47,929 bases of DNA, from positions 1 to 47,929 of the forward strand of contig JBKJUK010000360.1 in the NCBI GenBank assembly GCA_046590705.1, written 5' to 3'. This DNA comes from JBKJUK01 sp046590705 (GTDB lineage: Bacteria; Acidobacteriota; Thermoanaerobaculia; Gp7-AA8). The position numbers and the translations under genes were made by a program. Positions 24,974 to 35,000 of this stretch are shown one piece after another. The notes beneath the pieces were generated by a model. It ran no database searches. It was not told where the DNA came from and worked only from the letters and a program-made list of their open reading frames with translations. Numbering within the stretch: the stretch's first letter is position 1; every line of letters starts with the position of its first letter.

Positions 24974-26935
24974 TCATTCCGACGACGGCAAATACCAGAT
25001 CTCATCGACCGCCGCGCTGAGCTCTCTCGTATCACCAGAAACAGCGTCGTCAGACGGTCGCCAGCTGCGTTCGAACCGTAAAGTGACGGCGTCGAACCCG
25101 TCGCGCCAAAGCGTCGCGGGCACGCTGAAGTCGTAGTCGCTCCAACCGGCACGCATCATCTTTTTTCCGACATCCTTTCCATTCACGAACAACGACAACG
25201 TCTGCGGCTGCAGCGGAACATCGAAGGGCATGGCCCGCACTCTGAGCCGAGCCTCGACCTGTCCGGGGACGGGCAGGATTAACGCGGCCTCACGCCCTCG
25301 CACCCATCGATACCAGCTCTTTTCCACCCTCTCGGCGTCATGCCACCCTGAAAGCAACAGTTGCGAGTCCGCCGGCTCCAGCCCCACCCCTCCGCGACGG
25401 CCGTTCACAAACGTCGCCGCGAGCCTGTCGAACAAAGCGCCGGTAACTACTCGCTCCGTCAACTGCCCTGACGTTCCCTTGAAGTAGATTCCGATCGACT
25501 CGACAGGAGATTCCTTCTCCATGAGCATCTGGTGCGTTCTCATCCAGGCACTGATCTCCGGACGGTCGTAGCCACCCGTGGCCAGCCAGACATTCTCACG
25601 ACGTGAGGCTGCCTCTCTTGCCGCTCCAGGTGATTCATGCGCATCAATCACCTGCAGTGAGGACTGTGGTATCTGCCCGAGGTAGAACCGCAGCGAATGA
25701 GCGACCCAGTGATTCGACGCGATCACGGCCTCGCCGCTCAGAGCCGCGTTCTGGAGACGAGTCGTGATCCCGCGCCAATCCAACTTCTGGCGGCTCTCCC
25801 GACGAGCGTTCTCGTAACCGCCGTAAGCCAGCAGCAGAGCAATCACCGCCGCTGTCACCGGCACACCTCGCTCTCGGAACGAGATTGGGAGCACTTTGGT
25901 CAAAGTAGCCGCCAATGCCGTGATGCCAGCCGACAGCAGAACCAGAAATCCAGGAAGGGCCAGCGCGATGTACCGCGAGGCATACCAGTGAGCCAGAACA
26001 CGCAGCGACAGAAGCGAAATCGCCAGCGTTCCTGCAGTAAGGATGATCAGAAGCAGAGCGTTTCTTCTCGAGACGCCGGCAAGATGAACTGCTCCCGAGA
26101 TCGCCAGCAGCAACATCAGCAGCGGGACCGCACGCAGATCACTTCGATCAAAGGCCGTCACACCGAGGCTGTTCACGACTTGAAAAGCCAGCGCCGACTT
26201 CAACTCCGGGTACTCGGTTCCCCGCTCCATCTGTTCGAAGCGTGCGTATAAGAGTCCCAGCAGAAGAATCGACATCACCGCCGCGAGAATCACTCGCACA
26301 CCGGTGGTGCGGTGAGACGTTCTGAACGAGAACAGCGTCACGCCCGCCAGGAACATCGCTCCGAGGAACGGTGCAGCTGTCGCAGCGGTGTAAGCGAGCG
26401 CAGCGAACAGAGCAAGCAGATACCACGACACAACCCGGCGTCGAGCGAGCACCAGCAGGATGGCCGTCGCCAGCAGCATCAGCAGCGCGTACGGACGTCC
26501 CTCGCGTGAGTAATAGACATGAAGCGGCGAGACTGCCATCAGCAACGCTGCAACGCAGGCCGTCACGTTGCTTCGCGAGTAACGCCGCGCGGCCTGAAAG
26601 ATCAGTGCGACAGTGACGATGCCGAACAGCGCCGGCGCGATTCGAGTCGACACTTCCACGCCCCACCCCGAGGCGCTGCGGCCGGCCAGCTGGACCAGAT
26701 AGTAAAGCGGTCCGTTTTCCCTCTCGAATCCTGTCAGCCATTGCCACCATTCGATGCGCTTCAATTCCGAGACGATCTCGTAATTGAGAATCTCGTCCAG
26801 CCAGAGTGACGATTTCCCCAGCGAGTGAAGGCGCAGATACGCGGCCAGGAACAGGATGGCCGCAAGCAACGCTCGCAGCGCAAGGTTCAGCGGTGGAAGA
26901 ACCGCCTCCTCCTCTCGTCTCTCCGTAACGGACAT
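24974..26935 (-). CDS. GT39-like membrane glycosyltransferase
   Basis: A 653-residue inner-membrane protein of the ArnT/PMT GT-C fold. After the first helix it has AYLRLHSLGKSSLWLDEIL, where the Asp-Glu pair matches the catalytic acidic residue of the first extracytoplasmic loop. About eleven more helices follow, with SPLHVYYSREGRPYALLML typical of the family, and a C-terminal beta-rich domain of about 180 residues. It should transfer a sugar from a polyprenyl-phosphate donor to a surface acceptor, which is unknown. ATG 26935 (MSVTERREEE) is chosen; ATG 26950 is possible, and the frame beyond is repeat DNA. The stop is at the edge of the 24819-24973 repeat gap. Confidence 0.85.
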   Translation of the reverse strand: MSVTERREEEAVLPPLNLALRALLAAILFLAAYLRLHSLGKSSLWLDEILNYEIVSELKRIEWWQWLTGFERENGPLYYLVQLAGRSASGWGVEVSTRIAPALFGIVTVALIFQAARRYSRSNVTACVAALLMAVSPLHVYYSREGRPYALLMLLATAILLVLARRRVVSWYLLALFAALAYTAATAAPFLGAMFLAGVTLFSFRTSHRTTGVRVILAAVMSILLLGLLYARFEQMERGTEYPELKSALAFQVVNSLGVTAFDRSDLRAVPLLMLLLAISGAVHLAGVSRRNALLLIILTAGTLAISLLSLRVLAHWYASRYIALALPGFLVLLSAGITALAATLTKVLPISFRERGVPVTAAVIALLLAYGGYENARRESRQKLDWRGITTRLQNAALSGEAVIASNHWVAHSLRFYLGQIPQSSLQVIDAHESPGAAREAASRRENVWLATGGYDRPEISAWMRTHQMLMEKESPVESIGIYFKGTSGQLTERVVTGALFDRLAATFVNGRRGGVGLEPADSQLLLSGWHDAERVEKSWYRWVRGREAALILPVPGQVEARLRVRAMPFDVPLQPQTLSLFVNGKDVGKKMMRAGWSDYDFSVPATLWRDGFDAVTLRFERSWRPSDDAVSGDTRELSAAVDEIWYLPSSE

Positions 26936-26989
26936 GGCCTCATTTTGCATAATCTGCCGCGTCCCGTAAGCTCTCACGTCAGGAATTGT

Positions 26990-27072
26990 GTAGGGGCGCG
27001 TTGCGCGCGCCCGCTCTCCGGTGCACTTCAAAAATACGAACCGGGGAGCGGGCGAACGCAGTTCGCCCCTAC
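26990..27072. repeat. GTAGGGGCG inverted-repeat element (83 bp) in a divergent promoter gap
   Basis: The outer ends are GTAGGGGCG and CGCCCCTAC. Inside is a second pair of arms, GCCCGCTCTCCGG (about 27008) and CCGGGGAGCGGGC (about 27041), around an A-rich loop. It is non-coding. It sits between the starts of the divergent GT39-like and ccsA-like genes, so unlike the other repeat families here it lies in a 5' region and must neighbour or carry the promoters. Confidence 0.85.
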
Positions 27073-27139
27073 GACCGAGACCTGTCGTTGACGTTCAAAG
27101 CATCCATCACTGTCCTCATCGAGGCGCTGCGACTTCCCA

Positions 27140-27931
27140 ATGTCACTGAACCTTCCGCTCTACCTCGCTCTGACCTTCTACGCGGTCGGCACACTGGTCG
27201 TACTCGCATCTCTGCTTTCGAGTCGCGAGCGGCTGCAGCGAATCGCCATGATCCCGATGGCAATCGGCTTCGTAGCCCACACCATCTGGATCGGCATCAT
27301 CTGCACGCTCACCCGGCACCCTCCGCTGACGAACCTCCCCGAATCACTTTCCTTCATTGCGTGGACCCTTCTTTTACTTGAATTGCTGCTGCTATGGCGC
27401 TACCGGGTCTACGCCGCGGCCTTCTTCGTCTATCCGCTGGTGCTGGTCCTGCTGACGATCTCAGCGATCGTGGGAGAGCAGTTCGTCCAGCTGGACCCCG
27501 CTCTGCGATCAAATCTTTTCATTGCGCACCTCTTCTTCAGTTCTCTCGGAGTGGCTGCGCTGCTGGTGGCTCTGGCCTTCACTCTTCTGTATCAACTGCA
27601 GGAACGTTCGCTGAAACTCAAGCGACGAGGACGGCTCGAGCGCTGGATCCCCAGTCTTCGGGTCTGCGATCAACTCAGCTACCGCTCTCTCACCATCGGC
27701 TTCGCCATCTATACCCTCGGTATCGTAGCGGGCGTCATCTGGGCCTATCGCATCGGCGAGCCCGCGCATCTTCGCGTCAAGGAGATCGGCGCGTTCGTGG
27801 CCTGGATCATGTTCGCGTTCCTGCTTCAGTCCTACTTCAGCGGTTCGTACCGAACGCGGAAAACGCTGGTCATTTCAGCGGTGGCTTTCGCTTCGATTCT
27901 CGTAGCACTGTTCGGGATTGCGCATGTCTGA
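27140..27931 (+). CDS. ccsA: CcsA/HemX-like cytochrome c assembly family membrane protein
   Basis: A 263-residue protein with eight predicted helices, of the CcmC/CcsA/HemX superfamily. It has NLFIAHLFFSSLGVAALLVALAFTLLYQLQERSLK and, near the end, GIVAGVIWAYRIGEPAHLRVKEIGAFVAWIMFA; the latter fits the tryptophan-rich and conserved region of the superfamily in weakened form. Since it precedes hemA, it best matches HemX of Bacillus-type hem operons, which influences HemA levels, but a role in handling haem for cytochrome c is also possible. ATG 27140 has only a weak ribosome binding site. The gap to hemA is 24 bases, and both are certainly co-transcribed. Confidence 0.82.
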   Translation: MSLNLPLYLALTFYAVGTLVVLASLLSSRERLQRIAMIPMAIGFVAHTIWIGIICTLTRHPPLTNLPESLSFIAWTLLLLELLLLWRYRVYAAAFFVYPLVLVLLTISAIVGEQFVQLDPALRSNLFIAHLFFSSLGVAALLVALAFTLLYQLQERSLKLKRRGRLERWIPSLRVCDQLSYRSLTIGFAIYTLGIVAGVIWAYRIGEPAHLRVKEIGAFVAWIMFAFLLQSYFSGSYRTRKTLVISAVAFASILVALFGIAHV

Positions 27932-27955
27932 TCCGCTGGCCAGGGGAAGCGCACC

Positions 27956-29230
27956 TTGACCTTCGTTCTGCTGGGTGTGAATCACAAAACGGCGCCGGTC
28001 GAAGTACGCGAGCGTCTCAGCATCCCCGAGGCCATGACCTCGCAGTTCGCGCAGGCCTATGCGGCGGTTCCGGGCATTCGCGGTGCGACTGTACTCTCCA
28101 CCTGCAATCGGGTCGAAGTGACGCTCTCCTGCGACAGCGAAGAGCTGATCGACAACGCGGTACGACTGCTGATCGAGAGGACCGGAGTTTCACGTCAGGA
28201 ACTGGAGCAGCATCTATATCTGCTGCGGAATGAAGACGTGGTCCGCCATCTGATTCGTGTGACCGCTGGCCTCGATTCGATGATTGTCGGAGAACCACAG
28301 ATCGCCGGGCAGGTGCGGCAGTCATTCACCGAAGCGCTCGAAGCGAGCACACTCGACTCTTCTCTGCAGCGATTGTATGAGCACGTACTTCGCGCTGCGA
28401 AACGCATCCGTTCGGAGACAGGCATCGGCGAGCACGCCGTTTCCGTCCCGTTTGCAGCAGTCGAACTGGCGCGCAAGATCTTCGGCGACCTGAACGGCTT
28501 GCAGATCCTGCTGGTCGGTGCCGGAAAGATGGGAGAACTGACGGCGCAGCACCTGAACGGCTTCGGTCTCAAAAAGGTATTCGTCGCCAATCGTGCATTT
28601 GCGCGCGCGGTGGAACTGGCCACACGATTTTCTGGTGAGGCCATCGACTTCACATCGCTCGATCAGCGACTGGTCGAGTGCGACATCGTGATCGCCTCTA
28701 CGGCCGCGCCACACTTCGTGCTCGGCGCCGAGGCAGTTCGCAATGCCATTGCGCAGCGCGGAAGGCGGGATCTCTTTCTCATTGACCTGTCCGTGCCGCG
28801 AAACCTCGACCCCGAAATCGCCAAAGTCAGCGGAGCGTACCTCTACAACATCGACGACCTGCGGGAGGTCGTCGACTTCAACCGCGAAAAGCGCGAGAAG
28901 AAGGCCATTGCCGCCGAGGACATCGTGGCGTCCGAGGTGGATTCGTTCGTGCGACGTGTCGCTGCTTCAGACGCCATTCCAACCATCCTCGAACTGCAGG
29001 GACGGCTGGACGAGATCAGGCGCGTGGAGCTCGAGAAATGTCTGCGTCGACTCGGGCCCGTCTCGGCGGATCAGCGAGAAGCAATCGAGGCGCTCACTAC
29101 CGGAATCATCAATAAAGTTCTGCACTACCCTATCATTCGGCTGAAGGAATCGGCCGCTGCTCCGGCGGAGTCGGCGGATGATCGCGAAACTGTGCGTGAA
29201 ACCATTCTCAAGATTTTCGGATTGCGATGA
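27956..29230 (+). CDS. hemA: Glutamyl-tRNA reductase HemA
   Basis: A 424-residue enzyme that reduces glutamyl-tRNA to glutamate-1-semialdehyde with NADPH, the first step of C5 tetrapyrrole synthesis. The catalytic cysteine is Cys50 in STCNRVE. GVNHKTAPVEVRE at the front, DSMIVGEPQIAGQVR and the NADPH-binding GAGKMGELTAQHL are standard. The dimerisation domain ends the protein. The start is TTG 27956, supported by AGGGGAAG 7 bases upstream and by homology from TFVLLGVNHK. The stop overlaps the hemC start by four bases (ATGA), so the two are translationally coupled. Confidence 0.95.
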   Translation: MTFVLLGVNHKTAPVEVRERLSIPEAMTSQFAQAYAAVPGIRGATVLSTCNRVEVTLSCDSEELIDNAVRLLIERTGVSRQELEQHLYLLRNEDVVRHLIRVTAGLDSMIVGEPQIAGQVRQSFTEALEASTLDSSLQRLYEHVLRAAKRIRSETGIGEHAVSVPFAAVELARKIFGDLNGLQILLVGAGKMGELTAQHLNGFGLKKVFVANRAFARAVELATRFSGEAIDFTSLDQRLVECDIVIASTAAPHFVLGAEAVRNAIAQRGRRDLFLIDLSVPRNLDPEIAKVSGAYLYNIDDLREVVDFNREKREKKAIAAEDIVASEVDSFVRRVAASDAIPTILELQGRLDEIRRVELEKCLRRLGPVSADQREAIEALTTGIINKVLHYPIIRLKESAAAPAESADDRETVRETILKIFGLR

Positions 29231-30162
29231 AGCGGATACGAATCGGAACGAGGGGAAGCAAACTCGCGCTGTGGCAGGCCACACGCGTGGCTGAGATTCT
29301 TCAGGACGGCGGATACGACGCCGAAATCGTGGTGATCCGGACCACTGGAGATCAACGCGTCGACGTGCCGCTGTCAGCAATCGGCGGCAAGGGTCTTTTT
29401 CTGAAGGAGATCGAAGAGTCGCTCGAGGCTGGGAAGATCGACATAGCGGTGCACAGCCTCAAGGATGTTCCGACCATGCTAGCTTCGCAATTTCATCTGT
29501 CTGCGCATGTCGAACGGGCCGATCCGCGCGATGCCTGGATTCACGCGCGAGGCGGATCGATCCGGGCCATGTCGACGGAAGTGATCGGCACCAGTTCCCC
29601 GCGGCGTCGTGCGCAACTACTCGCCAGACATCCGCAACTCACCACCCGCGATGTGCGCGGGAACGTAGATACCAGAATGACTCGACTTCGAAGCGGTGAA
29701 TATGATGCCATCGTCCTGGCCGCGGCAGGTCTGGGCCGTCTTGGCAGAACCTCAGAAATCACTGAGCATTTCGACGTCGAACAGATGGTTCCATCGGCCG
29801 GCCAGGGCATCGTGAGTGTGGAGCGCCTTCGGGTCCGGGAAGACTTGCTGGAGGTCGATCAACTTTTGAACGACGAGGGTGTGCAACGCATGGCCGACGC
29901 TGAGCGGGGCGTGCTCGAAGAGTTCGACTCACGCCTCGACTGCTACAGCGCCGTGGCCGTGCACGCAGAGGTAGACTCGCAGCGGATGACACTGCACACA
30001 TTCATTTCCGATCACGAGGGCCGCGACGCCGTTCGGATCGTGCGATCGGCTCCGCTGGAAGACATTGCCGCGCTGATCCGGGCGGTCGCTGCCGAGATGA
30101 AAGATCGAGGCGCGCTCGAATTGCTGTCCCGATCATCTGCAAGCGCGCCGGAGGCCTCTTGA
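29227..30162 (+). CDS. hemC: Porphobilinogen deaminase (hydroxymethylbilane synthase) HemC
   Basis: A 311-residue enzyme that joins four porphobilinogens to hydroxymethylbilane. GTRGSKLALWQA opens the protein, then GGKGLFLKEIEESL, DIAVHSLKDVPT, GTSSPRRRAQL and RGNVDTRMTRLRSGEYDAIVLAAAGLGRL. The dipyrromethane cofactor cysteine is Cys239 in SRLDCYSAVAVHAE. The usual GGC that carries it has become LDC, a departure noted separately. Length is normal. The gene overlaps hemA before it and the cobA-hemD gene after it by four bases each. hemB and hemE are not in this window. Confidence 0.93.
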   Translation: MKRIRIGTRGSKLALWQATRVAEILQDGGYDAEIVVIRTTGDQRVDVPLSAIGGKGLFLKEIEESLEAGKIDIAVHSLKDVPTMLASQFHLSAHVERADPRDAWIHARGGSIRAMSTEVIGTSSPRRRAQLLARHPQLTTRDVRGNVDTRMTRLRSGEYDAIVLAAAGLGRLGRTSEITEHFDVEQMVPSAGQGIVSVERLRVREDLLEVDQLLNDEGVQRMADAERGVLEEFDSRLDCYSAVAVHAEVDSQRMTLHTFISDHEGRDAVRIVRSAPLEDIAALIRAVAAEMKDRGALELLSRSSASAPEAS

Positions 30163-31661
30163 GCGGAATTGTTTATCTGGCGGGCGCCGGGCCGGGTGAT
30201 CCGGGCCTACTCACGGTGAAGACGGCCGCGCTGCTGGCGCGCGCGGGTGTCGTTGCAGTCGACGCCCTGGTTTCGAGTGCCATTCGACGACTGATCAATC
30301 CTTCGGCGCGTGTGATCAACGTCGGCAAGCGGGCCAGTCTGCACACCATGCCGCAGGACCAGATCAATCAGCTTCTGGTCGACGAGGCGCGCAAAGGGAA
30401 CCTGGTCGTTCGACTCAAGGGTGGCGACCCATTCGTCTTCGGTCGCGGCGGTGAGGAAGCTGAAGAGCTGTCTGAAGCGGGTGTTCGTTTCGAAATTGTT
30501 CCGGGCATCTCTTCCTCGGTTGCTGGTCCGGCCTATGCGGGCATTCCGGTCACGCATCGTGACTTCGCGACATCAGTCACCCTGATCACAGGACACGAAA
30601 GCGACGGATCGCAGGGCATTCCCTGGACCGAGCTGGCGGCCATGAACGGAACGGTCGTGTTCATGATGGGTCTCGGAAATCTTCCCGACATTACAGAGAA
30701 GCTGATGACTGCCGGACGTCGCGGCGACACACCCGTGGCCATCATCTCCAAAGCGACGACACCGGAGCAGAAGACGCTGGTCACTACACTCGAGAAGGCA
30801 GCCAGCGATCTGGCAGCGTCGCCACTTCCCACGCCGGCCTTGATCGTGGTCGGCGGCGTGGTCTCGTTGCGCGAGAAGATCGAGTGGTTCGAGTCGCGGA
30901 CGCTGTTCGGTCGCACCATCGCAGTGACCCGGGCCCGTGCGCAGGCCTCCGATCTGGTCAGCATGCTGGAGAAGGAAGGCGCGCGGGTCATCGAGTTCCC
31001 TACCATCGCCATCGAGGAACCGGAAGATTTCAGCAGCATCGATGCGGTCGTTTCTGCACCCGAGGCGTTTGACTGGTTGATCTTCACTTCGGTGAACGGC
31101 GTGAACTCCTTCATGGAAAGACTGATGGCCGCAAGGAGCGACGCGCGTGCGCTGTCGACCTGCCGCATCGCAGCGGTGGGGAAACCGACTGCAGAACTTC
31201 TGCGAAGTTGGGGACTAGTGGCGGATCTCGTTCCCGAGAAGTTCCTGTCGATCGCGCTGCTGCCGCACTTCCCCGATCGTCTCGACGGCATTCGCATCGC
31301 CATCGTGCGGGCCGAACAGGGACGTGACGAACTCAGAGAGGCATTGCAGGCCCGCGGTGCGACGGTCGAACTGGCAATTGCCTATCGAACGGCTGCAGTC
31401 ACCACGGATCGCGACGAACTCGAGGCGCTGATCGCGCGCGGCGGACTCGACGCGGTGACCTTTACCAGCGCCTCCACGGTCGAGAACTTCTTCGAGCAGC
31501 TGAGCCCTGAATCGCGATCGAGAGCAATCCGCGAGGTTCGCTTTTTCTCGATCGGACCGACCACATCAGCCGCGCTGAATCGGTTCTCTGCGACAGGCGT
31601 AGAAGCTGCCGAGGCAACGATCGAGTCGCTGACCAGGCTGGTCTGCGAGCAGTTGCGGTAA
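30159..31661 (+). CDS. cobA-hemD: Fused uroporphyrinogen-III C-methyltransferase and uroporphyrinogen-III synthase
   Basis: A 500-residue two-domain enzyme. Residues 1-240 are CobA/SumT: AGAGPGDPGLLT, RLKGGDPFVFGRGGEE and GIPVTHRDFATSVTLITGH are family marks; this half methylates uroporphyrinogen III to precorrin-2 for sirohaem or cobalamin. Residues 250-500 are HemD, which closes hydroxymethylbilane to uroporphyrinogen III; TRARAQASDLVSMLEKEGARVIEFPTI and FTSVNGVNSF fit. The fusion is known in several phyla. The start TTG 30159 overlaps the hemC stop. The product sits at the branch between haem and sirohaem, and the fusion makes both fates share one transcript. Confidence 0.93.
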   Translation: MSGIVYLAGAGPGDPGLLTVKTAALLARAGVVAVDALVSSAIRRLINPSARVINVGKRASLHTMPQDQINQLLVDEARKGNLVVRLKGGDPFVFGRGGEEAEELSEAGVRFEIVPGISSSVAGPAYAGIPVTHRDFATSVTLITGHESDGSQGIPWTELAAMNGTVVFMMGLGNLPDITEKLMTAGRRGDTPVAIISKATTPEQKTLVTTLEKAASDLAASPLPTPALIVVGGVVSLREKIEWFESRTLFGRTIAVTRARAQASDLVSMLEKEGARVIEFPTIAIEEPEDFSSIDAVVSAPEAFDWLIFTSVNGVNSFMERLMAARSDARALSTCRIAAVGKPTAELLRSWGLVADLVPEKFLSIALLPHFPDRLDGIRIAIVRAEQGRDELREALQARGATVELAIAYRTAAVTTDRDELEALIARGGLDAVTFTSASTVENFFEQLSPESRSRAIREVRFFSIGPTTSAALNRFSATGVEAAEATIESLTRLVCEQLR

Positions 31662-32062
31662 AGGGCGGGCCGGGGGCAGGAGGCCGGCGTCGAAGCAGAA
31701 TCAATTGCGCTCTCGCGTGGCTTTCTTTTACTCGCTCGAGATCACATTATCGCGACAATTTGGGCACGTCATTCCGATGAGCGCGGGGACGCTTGTGGGG
31801 CAGGCGAGGTGTGTGTGCGAAGAGGAATCTCCGTTCCGCGCCGCGAGGTCGTGACATGACACCGCCTCGGCGCAGACCGGAGATTCCTCTTCGCAGTCAG
31901 GACTGCGTGAGAATGACGATCGCGCGGCTCATCGGAATGACGTCTCGTTGAGAGGAGAGAGGCCGGGCGGGCCGGGATGACATATTCAAAATCGCGCTGC
32001 GCCCTTCGACCCCGGCCCCCGGCCCGCCTCTCACACGACCGCTCTTGCTACACTCGCCAGCC
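31662..32062. repeat. Repeat-filled gap with GGGCCGGGGG tracts
   Basis: This 401-base gap holds no gene. GGGCCGGGGGCAGGAGGCCGG lies near 31667-31690, the MITE-like element B2 occupies 31768-31941, and further G/C tracts lie near 31963-31978 and, as CCCCGGCCCCCGGCCCG, near 32011-32028. Similar tracts occur near 10043-10063, 44907-44936, 45014-45027 and 45283-45304. They seem to be degenerate short tandem units rather than coding DNA. Confidence 0.75.
31768..31941. mobile_element. MITE-like inverted-repeat element, copy B2
   Basis: An element of about 174 bp with near-perfect ends, GTCATTCCGATGAGC and GCTCATCGGAATGAC; with flanks the match extends to ACGT on both sides. The inner arms are GAGGAATCTCCGTTCCGCGC near 31821 and a partner ending CCGGAGATTCCTCTTCGCA near 31878. 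No coding content. It begins 107 bases after the cobA-hemD stop. The ends are the clearest of the three B copies and define the family best. Confidence 0.85.
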
Positions 32063-35000
32063 ATGCCAGTCAGTCAGGAAAGGCGACTCGCCGCGAGTGT
32101 GCAGCGCGCGCTCATCATCACCGCGGCCTTCTTTTACGCCGCCGGTCTCTTCTTCTGTCTGACGAAATTGTTGCGCGACGTGCCTCCCACGGCGCCCATT
32201 GCCGTTGGTCGGGTGACCATCGAGCAGGCCTCGAAACTTCGCGACTACCTCACTGCTGCGCTGTTCTATCTGACGATCCCGTTCGCCACCTGGAGCTTTC
32301 ACCATCTGCTTGGTCGCTGGTTCGCTCGACTCACCCGTTCCCTGGCGCAGGCCAGCCCCGACGCACGCACAGCGGCAGCGTTCCTCTTCGCTACGCCTTT
32401 CCTGCTCTCACCCTTTCTCTACCTCACTACGAAAAAAGAGGGATGGACGCTCATCCTTCCTCCACTACTCAGCGCCGCGTTTACCGGTTTGTTCGTGCAA
32501 CTGAAGACCCGGAGAGCGTTTCAGTCGTTCCTCAGAACAGAGAACCGGCCCATGCTCAGACTCCTGCTCATCGAAGCGCTCAGCTGGATTCTTTTTCGCT
32601 ACCTGGCGACCGGGACGCGCATCGCGCACATTCCGACTCTCTTTCTCGAAGCGGCCTTCGTCCTGCTGTTCATCGCGCTGTTCTTTCTCACCGTCTTCAC
32701 CGTGGCTACGCTGCTCTTTCGCCTGCGTGGAATTCCAATCGAAGCAGGCCTCGAGGCCATTGCCTTCGGCGCTACACCGTTTCTGCTTCTTCCCTTCTTC
32801 GGGCTGACGATGATCTGGCCGAGCACGATCATCATCGTAGCCATGGGCGCTGCAGTAATCACCCTGGTGGTCGCGGTAAAAAGGCGTGTGAAATTCGACC
32901 GCCATCGACTCGACAGGTTGCTGGCGTGGGTGATCGTTCCGGCGCTTCTCTTCGCCTTCACCTATGCCTCAGTGTCATCACTCTCACGATGGATCGATCT
33001 TTTTCACAGAGGCGAAGCGCTCGGCCCGGCCTCTGACTACCTTCGCGGAAAAGTGCCGTTCCTCGATGTCTTCGCCTTACACGGAATGCTGGAAGACGGG
33101 TTGCTCGATGCCTGGGTGATGCAGTGGTTTGGTCGCGATGTATCGATCGCGCTGGTCCGAATCGAGCTGATTGCAGCACTCGTTCCGGCCGCACTCTGGA
33201 TGCTGGGGATGTTGCTGTTCCGATCGTATCCGCTGGCTTTGCTGGTAGTTCTGCTCAGCTTCGTGACCGCGGCCGACAATCAACGCGCGCTACTGGAAAT
33301 CATCACCCTGATCTGGATCGTCGCTGGATGGCAGCAGAAGCGAGCTCTCAACTTTCTGTTGGCCGGAGTCTCGGCAGGCCTGGCGCTTTTCTTCAGTCTC
33401 GAAATCGGGATCTATTCCGTGGTGGCAAGCGTGGCTGCGCTGACCCTGGCCGCACTCTTTCTGCCGGCCATGCGGCGCTTCGCTGGTCTGAGCGCCGCAA
33501 ATTTCGCGGCCGGTGTCGCCATTGCCGTTACACCCTTCCTCATCTACCTCGGGATGTCAGGAGCGATCGGCGAGTTTCTGGCAATTTCCTTCGTTGAAGT
33601 CCCACGCGTGATCGACGCTACCTGGTCGCTCCCCTTTCCCGATCTCGGATCCGGTTTCGGCGAAGCGTTGTCGGCGCGCACGATCTCAGACTTTCTTCTC
33701 GGCGATCGCTTCCGGTTCATTCTCAATCCGCTGGTGATTGCTGTTCCCGCCACGACTCTGCTCTTTCTCCTTCGCAGACGCCGATTCATGGAGGCTGATG
33801 TTCCCCTGATGGCGCTCACACTGTTCGCGCTGATCACGCAGCGCAGTGCGCTCGGCCGCGCCGATTTCCCGCACCAGTACTTCTCGGCCTTCCTCATCGC
33901 ACCATTGCTGGTGGCGGTAGGAGTGCTGATGGTGGCGCCGCTGCGCAGACTCTGGAAAGGTGGATCACTATCCACCCGACTCTTTCTCGGAACGTTGCTT
34001 CTGCTGGTGCTGCCTCTTTCGATGTTCGCACTGTGGATTCCCGATCTGCTCAACGCCCGCCTCGACAACGTGACCACGTTCCGGCCGCGAAAATCGGGAA
34101 TCGGTTTCACAGACAAAGCGGGAGATGAAACACGAGCCCGCATTGATTCCGTCGTTGCCGCGATCCACAGGCACGTTGTCGTCGGGAAGCCAATGTTCGA
34201 CTTCTCGAATCAGCCGGCCTTCTACTTCTTCGCTGACCGTCCGAACCCGACCCGCTTCTATCAGGTGCCGGTGATGTCGCCGGTGGAGTACCAGCGGGAA
34301 GTCATCGGCGATCTCGAGCGTCACAAACCGCGACTGGTTCTTCGTAAGTCTCCCGAGAACTACGATCAGTTCGACGGCATCCCCAACGATGTCCGGGCCC
34401 AGGCCGTAGCGCGCTACATCAACTCCAATTACAGGTTCACCGAGCAGGTTCGCGGGATCGAACTCTGGACCAGAATCGCCGGTCGCACGCCTCTGTCGAT
34501 GGCGAGTTACTTTCGAGGCGTGAAGGTTCCCACTTCAATGCCTGACACGTCGCGCAGTATTCGCATCTTCCCGGCCGCCGGGAGCATTCACGGCGCGACA
34601 AACTCATTCTGGAGATCGGACCTGATCGTCCATAACCCCGGAACCGTGCCGAGTACCTCGGTCATCCGTTATCTCTCGGCAGCTGGCGCGCAGGAAAGAC
34701 AGCTGACGGTGAAGCCGGGTCACACCGTTCGGATCGAAGATCTCGTGGTGAAACTTTTCGCCCTGCCGGAGACACGCGGATCGCTGGTCATTGATACCGC
34801 CTCAGCTGACCTCTCCATCTTCAGACTGAGGAACTATGACGTCTCGCGGGCGAGTTCCGGAGCGATCGAGGAGCCGCTGCGACAGGAGCGTAGCGCCGTT
34901 GCCGACAGTCCGCTCTCCACGCTCCGCTTCGTTGGTCTCGACGGAATGTGGCCGCGGCGAGCGAATGTCGGAATCGTGAACACAGGCGAAGAGGAACTCC

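Noticed and set aside
27073..27139. Riboswitch or attenuator before the tetrapyrrole operon
   Set aside because: The leader is short, and I see no cobalamin-type or other known aptamer pattern; only the 83-bp repeat is present.
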